A DNA stretch of 64,000 bases, from assembly GCA_944407095.1 (NCBI GenBank), contig OX097180.1, positions 496,001 through 560,000 on the forward strand. The letters run 5' to 3'. Of this stretch, positions 8,231-17,237 are shown in pieces. The stretch comes from Candidatus Enterousia intestinigallinarum. Lineage in GTDB: Bacteria; Pseudomonadota; Alphaproteobacteria; Rs-D84. The translations under genes and the position numbers were made by a program. Every line of letters begins with the position of its first letter. Within the stretch, counting starts at the first letter, position 1. Below the pieces are notes generated by a model. The model saw only the letters and a list, made by a program, of their open reading frames with translations. It was not told the DNA's origin and ran no database searches.

Positions 8231-9790
8231 TTACTTGCTCTTTACATAACTGATTTTTTTATTTTTGCCGTTCATATACCAGTCAATAATAACCTTGGAC
8301 AGGGACACGCACGTGAACAGCGTTGTCAAAACACCAATGGACAGCGTCACCGCAAATCCGCGAATTGGCCCGGCTCCAAACTGGAACAGCACCAGCGAAC
8401 AAATCAGGTTCGTCAGATTTCCGTCCAAAACGGCCTTCATAGAACGATGGAAACCGGCCTCGACCGCACGTAATGGTGTTGCACCCGCACGGATTTCATC
8501 GCGTATTCGTTCAAACGGCAGAATATTCGCATCGACCGCCATCCCCAGCGTCAACACGATACCCGCAATTCCCGGCAACGTTAGCGTCGCCCCCAGCACC
8601 GCAGAAATTCCAATAATCATTGCCAGGTTCACCAACAATACAAAACTGGCGATAACACCGAAACCGCGATAACAGATAATCATAAATATCATAATAAATA
8701 TGACACCGAACATAGACGCAATTTTACCGGATTCAATCGTATCAGCACCCAATCCAGCACCAACGGTACGTTCTTCTATAACCTGTAATGGTGCCGGCAA
8801 AGCACCGCTGCGCAACAGTACGGCCAAATCTTTTGCACCCTGTAAGGTGAACCCACCGGAAATCTGACCACGACCACCCGGAATCGGTTCACGAATTGTC
8901 GGTGCGGACAAAACCATATCATCCAATACAATCGCGAATCGTTCATTTACGTGTTCGGTTGTTAGTTTTGCAAATTTACGCGCGCCAGACGCGTCAAACA
9001 CCGTCGTCACAACCGGCATATTGTTCTGGTCAAAGTCCGCCTGGGAATCCTTTAACGATTCGCCGGACACCTCAACCCGGGTATAGACCGGTATTTTCTG
9101 ATTCGGATCTTCCATATATGGCAAAAATTCCGTACCCTTTGGCGCGTGGCCCGATGCCAGCTGTTCCGCAGTAACGTTTTTGTTCACCAAATGGAACGTC
9201 ATTTTCGCAGTTTGACCAATCAGTTCCTTGATACGTTCGGGATTATCAACGCCCGGCAACTGCACCAAGATATATTTTCCACCCTGGCTTTGTATGGACG
9301 GTTCCTTGGTCCCCAGTGCATCAATACGACGACGAACAATTTCAATACTGCGTGACAATGCATCTTGCACCATTTCATCGCGCGCCTTTTGCGAATATGT
9401 CAGCGACACATTGCGCCCGTCCACACTGATATCAACCGTATCACCAAATTCGCTGCGCAGACGTCCACGTGCCTTGGACACATCGGCATCATCACGCACA
9501 ACGAACGACACAACCCCGTCCGCATTACGCAGATTTGAATATCTGATAACGCCACGGTCACGGTCAATCAATGCACTGCGCGCATCTTCATACAACTGGG
9601 CCGTTTTATCACGCATCATTGTGTTGGTGTCAACCTCTAACAACAACTGCGCCCCGCCCTTCAAGTCCAGCCCCAGTTGTATCGGCTGAATCCACGACGG
9701 GAAATACGGCGCCAAACTGGGCATCATTGTTGGTACGGCCAACAACACCCCAAACACCGCAACAAAAATTATCGCCAGTTTTTTAAACAT
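8231..9790 (-). CDS. secD: Protein translocase subunit SecD
   Basis: The SecD half of the SecDF translocation motor. 519 aa: an N-terminal membrane helix, the signature GLDLKGGAQLLLEV near residue 40, a large periplasmic domain, and six C-terminal membrane helices with the AVDANILPFERIRDE motif typical of the family. The ATG at 9790 follows an AAAGGG Shine-Dalgarno. It follows yajC by 11 bp and precedes secF by 10 bp, the conserved bacterial order. Confidence 0.97.
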   Translation of the reverse strand: MFKKLAIIFVAVFGVLLAVPTMMPSLAPYFPSWIQPIQLGLDLKGGAQLLLEVDTNTMMRDKTAQLYEDARSALIDRDRGVIRYSNLRNADGVVSFVVRDDADVSKARGRLRSEFGDTVDISVDGRNVSLTYSQKARDEMVQDALSRSIEIVRRRIDALGTKEPSIQSQGGKYILVQLPGVDNPERIKELIGQTAKMTFHLVNKNVTAEQLASGHAPKGTEFLPYMEDPNQKIPVYTRVEVSGESLKDSQADFDQNNMPVVTTVFDASGARKFAKLTTEHVNERFAIVLDDMVLSAPTIREPIPGGRGQISGGFTLQGAKDLAVLLRSGALPAPLQVIEERTVGAGLGADTIESGKIASMFGVIFIMIFMIICYRGFGVIASFVLLVNLAMIIGISAVLGATLTLPGIAGIVLTLGMAVDANILPFERIRDEIRAGATPLRAVEAGFHRSMKAVLDGNLTNLICSLVLFQFGAGPIRGFAVTLSIGVLTTLFTCVSLSKVIIDWYMNGKNKKISYVKSK

Positions 9791-9801
9791 ACCACAACCC
9801 T

Positions 9802-10119
9802 TTATTGTTCAACGTTTGCGATAGCGCCCTTGTTCACTTCTATCACGACGCCGTCGGCAATTTCCATTTCGATTGTTTTATCATTTACCTTTTTGATTGT
9901 TCCATAAATACCAGCCGCCAGTACGCGATTGCCCACCTGTAACGAATCCAGCATTTTTTGATATTCAGCCATACGCTTTTTATTTGGCCGCACCATAAAG
10001 AAATAAATGATTGCGAAAATAATCAGACAGTACAGCAACAAGCCCCACCAATCGGTTGTCTGGGTGGCTGTGGCGGCAGTAGTTGTCGCGACATCTGCAA
10101 CAGCGGTCGTTTCTTGCAT
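9802..10119 (-). CDS. yajC: Sec translocon accessory protein YajC
   Basis: 105 aa. A Thr/Ala-rich N-terminus, a single membrane helix (residues ~25-43), then the YajC signature FFMVRPNKKRMAEYQKM and a small soluble domain. YajC associates with SecDF and SecYEG. An AAAGGAGA Shine-Dalgarno sits 5 nt before the ATG. First gene of the yajC-secD-secF operon. Confidence 0.95.
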   Translation of the reverse strand: MQETTAVADVATTTAATATQTTDWWGLLLYCLIIFAIIYFFMVRPNKKRMAEYQKMLDSLQVGNRVLAAGIYGTIKKVNDKTIEMEIADGVVIEVNKGAIANVEQ

Positions 10120-10209
10120 AAAATTTCTCCTTTGAATTATATTATTATGGGTTCAGAATAGTAAAAAAAGCCGGTTATGTAAAGGAAAATAGTTGCCGCG
10201 CCCCATATT

Positions 10210-11955
10210 TCAGACGCGTTCAAACCAGCCGTCTATCTGGTCAAGTGGTATGATTTTATACACCGGCCGGCCGTGGTTGCATTCACCACCGCGCGTGGTG
10301 TTTTCTATATCGCGCAACAGCGCATCCATCTGCGCTATATCCAATTTTTGCCCTGCCCGCACACTGTGGTGACACGCATAGTTCGCCAATTTCAGATGCA
10401 GCCGTTCCGAAATCTGTGCGGAATGGCCGTGGTCGCGAATCTCGTCTGCGACATCGTGAAACAGTTCCACCCAGTTCAAGTCCCAATCGGCTGGCTTTTC
10501 AAAAATCGCAATCGCCGTGTCGCCAAACGCATCGATGTGCAGACCAGAATCACGCCATTCATCACGAATACTTAAAACCGCCGCCACATCTTCTGCACGC
10601 AGTGACACAACTATCGGGGTCAACAGCGGTTGCACCTTTATCGCGTGACGACGCAGACGTTCATATGTTATTCGTTCGTGCGCCGCGTGTTGGTCGACAA
10701 TAACCAGATTTTCACCGCTTTGCGCCAATATATATTTATTTCCAATCTGACCAATAACGCGCCCCAATGGCATATATTCATCACCTGCATCAATCGACGC
10801 GGATGCAGACACCACCTGTGGTGACGACGCCGTGTTATGATGCGCAACCACATCAGCAAACATAAATGCCGAATCCGGTCCACGGTGTGGTGCACATACA
10901 CGAAATCCGCGTTCTGTAAAATTCATCGGCTGTGGTGCCGGTGATACGCTTTCCACCGGACGCGAAACGGCTATATTATCATTTAATGTCCGTGCCAGCG
11001 CATCGCGCAACGATTTAATTATAAACGCACGCACGTGCGACGGTTCCAGAAAGTGCACCTCGGTCTTAGCGGGTGAAACATTTACATCGACACTACGCGA
11101 CGGCACATCCAGATACAATGCACACAGCGGAAATTCACGCGCGTGCATAACGTCCATATACGCCGCGCGCAATGCACCGACCAAAACCTTGTCCTTTACG
11201 GGGCGACCGTTCACAAATAAAAACTGGTCAACGGATGATGCACGCCGCAATGTCGGTTCCGATATAAACCCGCGCAGGCGCATCGCCGCATTTGACGCAG
11301 ATATGGCATCCACCGCCAACATACGCCCGCGAACGTCGTCCCCCATAACCGCTGCGATTCGTTCGGATAATTCCTGATTCTTTGGAAAACGCCACTTGTT
11401 ATTCAACGTAAAGCCAACGTCCGCACGCGCCATTGCCAAACGTTTTATAACATCCAGCACCGACATCATTTCCGCACGGTCAGCCCGCAGGAACTTCAAA
11501 CGCGCGGGTGTTTTGGCAAACAGATTTTTCACCCGAATGCGCGTGCCCGCATCCCAATCGGACGGACGAATGTCGCCACTGTTACAGTCCAGAACCCAAC
11601 CGTTTTCGTCCGCCCCGTTACAAGTATCTATTGTCATATCGGATACGGACGCGATTGACGGCAACGCTTCACCACGAAAGCCCATAAAATTTATATCCAG
11701 CAAATCGTCCGACGGCAATTTCGATGTTGCGTGCCGCATAACGCTGTGCGCCAAATCTGCGCGCGACATCCCGCACCCGTTATCAATTACGGAAATCATC
11801 GTACGACCGCCGTCCGTAACATCGACAACAATCTGATCCGCACCCGCATCCAACGCGTTTTCAACCAGTTCTTTAACCACACTGGCGGGACGTTCGACCA
11901 CCTCGCCGGCGGCAATTTGATTTATCAGAAAATCCGGCAAAACGCGAATCGGCAT
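10210..11955 (-). CDS. mutL: DNA mismatch repair protein MutL
   Basis: 581 aa. The N-terminal GHKL ATPase shows its motifs in order: ENALDAG (~35), DNGCGM (~57) and GFRGEALPS (~90). The C-terminal dimerisation domain carries DQHAAHERITYE, which fits the metal-binding DQHA-x2-E-x4-E motif of endonuclease-active MutL, so this protein probably nicks DNA itself rather than relying on MutH. It starts 10 bp after greA on the same strand; the AAGGAAT over the greA tail may serve as its ribosome site. Confidence 0.96.
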   Translation of the reverse strand: MPIRVLPDFLINQIAAGEVVERPASVVKELVENALDAGADQIVVDVTDGGRTMISVIDNGCGMSRADLAHSVMRHATSKLPSDDLLDINFMGFRGEALPSIASVSDMTIDTCNGADENGWVLDCNSGDIRPSDWDAGTRIRVKNLFAKTPARLKFLRADRAEMMSVLDVIKRLAMARADVGFTLNNKWRFPKNQELSERIAAVMGDDVRGRMLAVDAISASNAAMRLRGFISEPTLRRASSVDQFLFVNGRPVKDKVLVGALRAAYMDVMHAREFPLCALYLDVPSRSVDVNVSPAKTEVHFLEPSHVRAFIIKSLRDALARTLNDNIAVSRPVESVSPAPQPMNFTERGFRVCAPHRGPDSAFMFADVVAHHNTASSPQVVSASASIDAGDEYMPLGRVIGQIGNKYILAQSGENLVIVDQHAAHERITYERLRRHAIKVQPLLTPIVVSLRAEDVAAVLSIRDEWRDSGLHIDAFGDTAIAIFEKPADWDLNWVELFHDVADEIRDHGHSAQISERLHLKLANYACHHSVRAGQKLDIAQMDALLRDIENTTRGGECNHGRPVYKIIPLDQIDGWFERV

Positions 11956-11964
11956 TATACGGTT

Positions 11965-12435
11965 TTATTCCTTAAACTTTACTTCCAAAATTTCATATTC
12001 TTTTTCACCGCCAGGCAGTTTTACAATGCACGTATCGCCAACGCATCGCCCAATCAGCGCGCGCCCCACCGGCGATGTGCAAGATATAACCTGTTTCCCA
12101 TCGGATTCGATATCAGACAATATACGACACTGCATACGATTGCCGTCTTCATCTTCGGCAACGACACGCGCACCGAACACGACACGGTCGCCAGACAAAC
12201 TGTCCACATCGATAACGTCGGCGTTGTTTATAAAATCCTCTATAAACTGAATACGCTTATCAATCTGGCGTTGTTTTTCCTTGGCCGCGCTGTAATCCGC
12301 ATTTTCAGACAAATCGCCCAACGAACGCGCCCATTGCACCGTCTTTAATATTTCCGGACGCTGAACTTCCTTCAGATCCTTTAGTTCTTTAAGCAGGCCG
12401 TCAAATCCCGCCCGCGAAATCGGCTTTTTTTCCAT
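11965..12435 (-). CDS. greA: Transcription elongation factor GreA
   Basis: 156 aa. GreA rescues backtracked RNA polymerase by stimulating transcript cleavage. The N-terminal coiled coil carries the acidic tip DLSENADYSAAKE that reaches the polymerase active site; the C-terminal FKBP-like domain follows. The start at 12435 (MEKKPISRAGFDG) matches the family start and follows an AGGA 9 nt upstream; a longer frame to 12474 is unlikely. Followed 10 bp later by mutL. Confidence 0.95.
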   Translation of the reverse strand: MEKKPISRAGFDGLLKELKDLKEVQRPEILKTVQWARSLGDLSENADYSAAKEKQRQIDKRIQFIEDFINNADVIDVDSLSGDRVVFGARVVAEDEDGNRMQCRILSDIESDGKQVISCTSPVGRALIGRCVGDTCIVKLPGGEKEYEILEVKFKE

Positions 12436-12517
12436 TTCCTTAAATCCTGTATATTTTGTTGAAATTATAAGCATTCATTTTAATTTTGCAAATGTCAATT
12501 AAACAGGTTATACTTTT

Positions 12518-13597
12518 TTGATTGACCAAAAAACAATGCGATTTAGACCAAGAATTTTGACGCGATTCCTGATGCGCCGATTTTTTTCCGGCGTGGGACT
12601 GGTTATGCTGGTCGTATGCGGAATAATTATGGCGGTGACGTTTGTGGAACGTCTGCCGTCTAATCCGACGGCCGTGGCGGCGTTCATTGACGCGTGGCGG
12701 CGTCTGTTGGAATATGTACCACTGTTTTTACCGCTGGCCGTGTTTATGGGCACACTGTTGGCATCATATAACCTGACAAAATCCAGTGAAAGTATTATTG
12801 TGGCCAGTGCGGGTCTGTCCCCGTACCAGATGTCACGTCCGTTTTTGGTTGGTGCGGCACTGATTGGCGTTATTGCGACAACAATTATAAACCCGTATTC
12901 GGTGAACCTGAATTCACAGGACATAACCCCAGATCATCTGGTTTTAATAGACGATGAAATATGGTTGCGCGAATCGTCGGAAAACGGATATATAACTATG
13001 AACGCCAAAAATATGCACAAATCCGGCGACATATTATTATTTGACAATGCAACCGTATATATCCAGAATCCTGACTTTCAGTTGACCAAACGGGTTCAGG
13101 CACAAACCATAACATTGTCCGACGCGGGGCTAAGCGCGACATCTGCAACCAGTTGGGATTCAAACGGCGTCCCAACAAAATCCGACTGGGCCATAGATAC
13201 GTTATTGACACCACAAACGGTATTAGACAGATACCTGCAGCCGGACCAAATTTCTTTTTGGGATTTGCCGGCGTTTATAAAAAAGATGCAGGAAATTGGT
13301 GTTCCAGTGCGCGGCCACCTGGTACAATTCTGGACACTGCTGTTTTTACCACTGACAATGGTTGCAATGGCAACATTGGGCGTGGCGTTTTCCCAAACGC
13401 GCCAGCGTCGAAACTACAGTTTCGGGGTAAAGTTTGGTATGGGGATTCTGACCTGTTTTGCGGTTTATTTTCTGGTAAATATGTTTAATGCCCTGGGGTC
13501 AACGGGTGTTGTACCACCCCTGTTGGCGATTGTCGCACCATCGCTGATAATAATCGCCGCGGCTGGTGTATTCATAACAAGTTTCGACACCATATAA
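12518..13597 (+). CDS. LptF/LptG-family LPS export permease
   Basis: About 355-359 aa. The YjgP/YjgQ layout is clear: three N-terminal membrane helices, a periplasmic beta-jellyroll region (~130-260), and three C-terminal helices. With LptBF(G) it extracts LPS from the inner membrane. The partner permease is not adjacent. The MRFFSGVGLVMLVVC start and the C-terminal pattern look slightly more like LptG, but the choice is uncertain. The start could be TTG 12518 (AGG 10 nt upstream) or ATG 12536. Divergent from greA across a short gap. Confidence 0.85.
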   Translation: MIDQKTMRFRPRILTRFLMRRFFSGVGLVMLVVCGIIMAVTFVERLPSNPTAVAAFIDAWRRLLEYVPLFLPLAVFMGTLLASYNLTKSSESIIVASAGLSPYQMSRPFLVGAALIGVIATTIINPYSVNLNSQDITPDHLVLIDDEIWLRESSENGYITMNAKNMHKSGDILLFDNATVYIQNPDFQLTKRVQAQTITLSDAGLSATSATSWDSNGVPTKSDWAIDTLLTPQTVLDRYLQPDQISFWDLPAFIKKMQEIGVPVRGHLVQFWTLLFLPLTMVAMATLGVAFSQTRQRRNYSFGVKFGMGILTCFAVYFLVNMFNALGSTGVVPPLLAIVAPSLIIIAAAGVFITSFDTI

Positions 13598-13618
13598 ACA
13601 AACAATAGGATAAATAAA

Positions 13619-13750
13619 ATGCCATTGCGCAAAAAAAATACAAAACGTAACAAGATTATAATATGGACATTGATAGTGGTGCTGGTGATACTGATGATAA
13701 TATCCTTCCCTGCAACCCAGAACGTTACTGAAATCGTTTTGTATCAATAA
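13619..13750 (+). CDS. 43-aa single-pass membrane protein
   Basis: A small gene read directly from the sequence. ATG at 13619 with an AGGA Shine-Dalgarno 8 nt upstream. The product has a very basic N-terminus (PLRKKNTKRNK) followed by one hydrophobic helix (IIIWTLIVVLVILMIISF) and a 13-residue tail. Its stop abuts the start of the Xer gene at 13751, so the two are translationally linked. The charge bias predicts an N-in orientation. I recognise no family. It could be a membrane peptide working with the permease upstream, or simply a conserved leader. Confidence 0.6.
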   Translation: MPLRKKNTKRNKIIIWTLIVVLVILMIISFPATQNVTEIVLYQ

Positions 13751-14617
13751 ATGAACTATATAGACGTATTTTTAGAAGCCCTGGCCGCTGAACGTGGCCG
13801 CAGCAGAAAAACACTGGAAAGTTACGCCGGCGACTTGCATCGTGCCGACGAAAATATTCCAGGCGGCCTGATGAACGCCACGGCTGAAGATATTCAAAAT
13901 TATTTAGCGCACCTGCCCGACCGACCGTCGTCCATTGCACGACACGCCAGCGCAATTCGCGGTTTTTATAAATTTCTAATGCTGGAAAAAATTATTACTG
14001 AAAATCCGGCGGCAAATTTGGAACTGCCAAAGCGCACACGCACATTGCCCAAATTCTTATCTGTTGACGAAATTGAACTGCTGATATCATCGGCGGGTGA
14101 CACAAAAAATGCAACGCGCCTGCGCGCTATGTTGGAACTGGTGTATGCATCTGGATTGCGTGTATCGGAATTGTGCGAATTACCAATGACGGCAATCTTG
14201 GGCAATAAACTGTTGATTCACGGCAAGGGTGCCAAGGAACGTATGGTTCCAATGCACGAACGCGCGCAACACGCACTGGAAAAATGGCTGGCCGTGCGCG
14301 ATGAAGACAAATCGAAATACGTATTCCCGTCAACCGGCAAAACCGGCCACATAACACGTGACGGATTTTTCAAGATATTAAAAAAATGCGCGGTTCTGGC
14401 GGGAATAGACCCGTCGCGGGTCAGTCCGCACGTTCTGCGCCACTCGTTCGCGTCGCACCTGTTGGCGGGGGGGGCAAACCTGCGCGCGATACAAACAATG
14501 TTGGGGCACGAAGACATTTCCACAACCCAGATATACACACACGTTCTGCCGGAAAAATTGCGCGAAACGGTGCAAATGCACCACCCACTGGCGCATATGG
14601 GGGAATCAGACAAATGA
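13751..14617 (+). CDS. Xer-type tyrosine site-specific recombinase
   Basis: 288 aa, the usual size of XerC/XerD, which resolve chromosome dimers at dif. The N-terminal SAM-like core-binding domain is followed by the catalytic domain with all active residues visible: Arg137 (SGLRVSEL), Lys159 (HGKG), His227-x2-Arg230 (HVLRHS), His253 (GHEDIS) and nucleophile Tyr262. I cannot separate XerC from XerD by eye. Because it is not tied to any mobile element and FtsK is nearby, the housekeeping role is preferred. It overlaps the next gene by ATGA. Confidence 0.92.
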   Translation: MNYIDVFLEALAAERGRSRKTLESYAGDLHRADENIPGGLMNATAEDIQNYLAHLPDRPSSIARHASAIRGFYKFLMLEKIITENPAANLELPKRTRTLPKFLSVDEIELLISSAGDTKNATRLRAMLELVYASGLRVSELCELPMTAILGNKLLIHGKGAKERMVPMHERAQHALEKWLAVRDEDKSKYVFPSTGKTGHITRDGFFKILKKCAVLAGIDPSRVSPHVLRHSFASHLLAGGANLRAIQTMLGHEDISTTQIYTHVLPEKLRETVQMHHPLAHMGESDK

Positions 14618-15123
14618 TAAAAAAATGTGATAAGCCCGGCTGCACGCGCGCCGGCACGTGCCGTGCACCAAAAAATCGTGAACTGAAAGATTATTGGTGG
14701 TTTTGTAAAGAGCACGCGGCCGAATACAACAAGAACTGGAACTATTACGCTGGTATGACCCCGGATGAAATAGAAGCAGATTGGGAAACCCAAACATTTG
14801 GTGCACCGCTAAAGGACAAAAAACAGGCGGACGCAGACAACGCTGATTATATAAATTTCCTGAACGATTTTATAACTGGGCGCGCCACATTTGACAAGAC
14901 GCCACCACGACGCACCGCACCATCCGGCCGCATTGCATCGGCATTTGCAACATTGGATTTACCGATAACCGCCACCTGGCGCGAAGTATCCACGCGTTAC
15001 CGCACGCTGGCAAAACGGCATCACCCCGACACCACCACTGGTGACAAAGACGCCGCGACAAAACGCTTTACCCAGATAACCGACGCATACAACACATTAA
15101 AATCGCATTTTGGTAAAAAATAA
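14614..15123 (+). CDS. J-domain (DnaJ-like) protein with N-terminal Cys/His motif
   Basis: 169 aa. The C-terminal 65 residues form a J domain with the HPD tripeptide (KRHHPDT), which stimulates DnaK ATPase. The N-terminus has Cys pairs and a final C-x2-H in CDKPGC...FCKEHAAEYNKNWNYY, a conserved alphaproteobacterial arrangement that may bind zinc. The start at 14614 overlaps the Xer stop as ATGA, implying coupled translation. Substrate unknown. Confidence 0.85.
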   Translation: MIKKCDKPGCTRAGTCRAPKNRELKDYWWFCKEHAAEYNKNWNYYAGMTPDEIEADWETQTFGAPLKDKKQADADNADYINFLNDFITGRATFDKTPPRRTAPSGRIASAFATLDLPITATWREVSTRYRTLAKRHHPDTTTGDKDAATKRFTQITDAYNTLKSHFGKK

Positions 15124-15138
15124 AATGTGCCGATTTTT

Positions 15139-15405
15139 TCACAAGCTGTAATAACAGTTTGACGTATACGAACAAGTTCCGGACGTATCACTGCACGATG
15201 TACCGGACGGCAAGTAACACGACGTTATCGTTCCAGTATTCCTGTCGGGTGTCGTCCCCGGTGACGGACAACTGGCACAAGCCCCGCCATTTAGATAATA
15301 TCCTGGTTTGCAAGCGGTGTATGTCTTGGTTGTCGCTGTACACGCAGCATTTGCAGTCGATGCATAACAAACAATTATAAATATTGCCAATAAATATTTT
15401 TTCAT
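15139..15405 (-). CDS. Small secreted Cys-rich protein, 88 aa
   Basis: Signal peptide MKKYLLAIFIIVCYASTANA then a mature region with about nine Cys in motifs such as ACKPGYYLNGGACASCPSPG and a C-terminal SNCYYSL. The Cys-x-PGYYL pattern resembles furin-like or EGF-like extracellular repeats, so disulfide-bonded periplasmic or surface localisation is likely. A GGGGA Shine-Dalgarno supports the start at 15405. Second gene of a two-gene unit with 15422-15781. Function unknown. Confidence 0.7.
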   Translation of the reverse strand: MKKYLLAIFIIVCYASTANAACTATTKTYTACKPGYYLNGGACASCPSPGTTPDRNTGTITSCYLPSGTSCSDTSGTCSYTSNCYYSL

Positions 15406-15421
15406 CGTACTTTCCCCACTT

Positions 15422-15781
15422 TTATATTCCAATACAAGTCATACATTGCATCATGCCTGCTGTTGGAGTGAGAGATGGTGCAAAACACGGAAATGTATTG
15501 GAAGTTGGTGAACAAGTTCCATAATTCTGATTGTAATATCCCCTGCTGTCACTAAAACCACTGGTGGCACTACGTGTGCACAATGTCTGGGCCAAGTTTA
15601 ACGACCAACCGGTTGGACACGATTTTTTTGTTCCAGTTTCGCCCGTCGGACAGCAATATCTGCCAGAAACGCAATTTTTCATACAATCTGCATTACTCAT
15701 ACAAACCTGGATGGCTATTGCGTCTGCCCTGCCAGGTGCCACGACAAATGCACATAAAATCAAAATTTTACCGATTTTCAT
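15422..15781 (-). CDS. Small secreted Cys-rich protein, 119 aa
   Basis: Signal peptide (MKIGKILILCAFVVAPGRADA) followed by a mature domain with at least ten Cys, including NADCMKNCVSGRYCCPTGE and a C-terminal CMTCIGI. The even, close Cys spacing implies several disulfides in the periplasm or outside. GGGGGA precedes the start. It ends 17 bp before the start of the related small gene downstream. No family recognised. Confidence 0.7.
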   Translation of the reverse strand: MKIGKILILCAFVVAPGRADAIAIQVCMSNADCMKNCVSGRYCCPTGETGTKKSCPTGWSLNLAQTLCTRSATSGFSDSRGYYNQNYGTCSPTSNTFPCFAPSLTPTAGMMQCMTCIGI

Positions 15782-15799
15782 TTTTCCCCCATTTTTAAC

Positions 15800-15888
15800 C
15801 CACCGTTTTAGGCGGCGTTTTTTATTTTTTGTTTTCCCCGGATTTCCGGGATTTTTTATTGCCCCAAGATGCCGAAATAAAACGGTGG
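15800..15888. repeat. Spaced inverted repeat upstream of the Cys-rich genes
   Basis: Perfect 11-bp arms CCACCGTTTTA (15800-15810) and TAAAACGGTGG (15878-15888) enclose T-rich DNA and a smaller GC hairpin. It lies in the intergenic region between the Cys-rich gene pair and trxB. It may fold as a stem with an internal hairpin or mark a small element; nothing identifies it. Confidence 0.5.
15837..15860 (+). terminator. Plus-strand terminator-like hairpin
   Basis: CCCGG-ATTT-CCGGG followed directly by ATTTTTTATT on the plus strand. No plus-strand gene ends nearby (the J-domain gene ends ~700 bp earlier), so it could end a small plus-strand RNA or be fortuitous. Confidence 0.4.
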
Positions 15889-15966
15889 TTTATTTTCGGC
15901 ACACTTTGACAAATACTTATAAGTAAATTATACCGATTTGAAAAATCTGTTTCAAGAACTAAAAAA

Positions 15967-16074
15967 TAAATCAATTAGAACCGCGCAGATATGTGCGGGA
16001 AAACGCAGGGAGTGTACAGTTCGTTACACGACCGCAGTTTTCCCGTGCATAGATGTGCGGTTATAATTGATTTA
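15967..16074. repeat. 108-bp near-palindrome overlapping the trxB stop codon
   Basis: The arms begin and end with TAAATCAATTA / TAATTGATTTA and continue with matching blocks (AACCGC, CA, TATG, CGGGAAAAC, GTGTA) around a short loop near 16017. Three of the differences between the arms become G-U pairs if the plus strand is transcribed, but C-A mismatches on the minus strand. The right arm contains the last codons and stop of trxB. It could be a large terminator, a structured RNA or a small palindromic element. Confidence 0.7.
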
Positions 16075-16966
16075 GGTATGCAATGGCGTCCATTGCCGCA
16101 CTACACCCCGTTCCGACCGCGGTTGCGATTTGCATTTTGATTTCCGATTCGACGTCACCAGCAACAAACATACCACGTGGTAACGCAGACGGCGCCAGGC
16201 GTCCCATATTGTCACGCGCGATATCCTCGGTCAGATAATCAGTGTTTGCTTCGTGCCCGATGGCGACAAACAGACCGTCACAGACGATTTCATCATCGTC
16301 GGTTGTGGTGACAACCAAACGGTCATCATCGCGTTTAGCAATCTTTTTCAAATCGGTATTAAACAAACATTCAATGTTTTCGCGTTCTGCAACACGATTG
16401 CGCAGGACGGCCTCGGCCCGGGTAAAGGCACTTTTGCGATAAACAATCTTTACATTTTTCGCAATGTCTGCCAGATACAGCGCGTCGTTCAGCGCGGAAT
16501 TACCACCACCCATAACAATAACTTCCTTTTCTGAATAGAAAAATCCGTCGCACGTCGCACAATAGGACACGCCCTTACCAAACAGTTCGCGCGCGCCGTC
16601 TATTTGTAATTTACGTGGTGACGCACCGGTCGCGATAATAACAGTTTTGCCAACATATCTGTTGTCGTCATCGCACAGGATATTAAATCCACTTTCCGCA
16701 TCGCCGGCAATACTTTTAGCAGAAACAAATTTTATTTCCGCCCCAAATGTTTCGGCCTGTTTTTTCATAAATTCGGCTAATTCCAAACCACTGCCCGCCC
16801 AACCGGGATAGTTTTCCAATACTGCAATACCAGCCGTCTGGCCACCTAATGTGTCGCCACCCAGAACCAGTGTCTTTTTACCCGCACGTGCACAGTACAG
16901 TGCCGCGGTCAGTCCCGCTGGCCCAGAACCCAAAATCAAAACATCGTGCATAATAATGTCGTTCAT
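16061..16966 (-). CDS. trxB: Thioredoxin reductase
   Basis: 301 aa flavoprotein that passes electrons from NADPH to thioredoxin. FAD-binding GSGPAGL near residue 14, redox-active CATC at 136-139 (SYCATCDGFFY), and NADPH-binding GGGNSA near 154 are all present. AGGAG lies 8 nt before the ATG at 16966. Its last codons and stop lie inside a 108-bp near-palindrome, so the C-terminus (YLNQL) may be shaped by that element. Confidence 0.95.
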   Translation of the reverse strand: MNDIIMHDVLILGSGPAGLTAALYCARAGKKTLVLGGDTLGGQTAGIAVLENYPGWAGSGLELAEFMKKQAETFGAEIKFVSAKSIAGDAESGFNILCDDDNRYVGKTVIIATGASPRKLQIDGARELFGKGVSYCATCDGFFYSEKEVIVMGGGNSALNDALYLADIAKNVKIVYRKSAFTRAEAVLRNRVAERENIECLFNTDLKKIAKRDDDRLVVTTTDDDEIVCDGLFVAIGHEANTDYLTEDIARDNMGRLAPSALPRGMFVAGDVESEIKMQIATAVGTGCSAAMDAIAYLNQL

Positions 16967-17010
16967 ATGAAATACTCCTGTTATATATGGTATGAATTAT
17001 TTCGGGCATC

Positions 17011-17039
17011 AGCATAGCATATCGGACGTTTTTGCGCAA
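17011..17039 (-). promoter_or_regulatory. Candidate sigma-70 promoter for trxB
   Basis: Minus-strand -35 TTGCGC (17034-17039), 17-bp spacer, -10 TATGCT (17011-17016), about 45 nt before the trxB ATG. Moderate match only. Confidence 0.45.
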
Positions 17040-17237
17040 ATAATTTCGAATATGCACTAAATGTGGGCTTTTTTGATTGATTTTTGACGTATAACGCAAT
17101 AAAATTTAATTACTATGAAGTTTGTATTTTTATCTTTGCGCCACTCATCATCCCCGTTCGGGGTGCGGATTTAATTGCTATACATATAAATATAAAAATA
17201 TTTTACAGAAATATACAAAATCACAAAGGATGAAATT

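Noticed and set aside
12436..12474. Longer GreA N-terminus
   Set aside because: The extra residues do not match the family and the AGGA site fits the inner ATG.
15967..16074. Terminal inverted repeats of an insertion sequence
   Set aside because: The arms nearly meet with no coding space for a transposase.
17150..17175. CCCCGTTCGGGG hairpin before serS as a riboswitch
   Set aside because: An isolated 4-bp stem without conserved surroundings; not enough to call.
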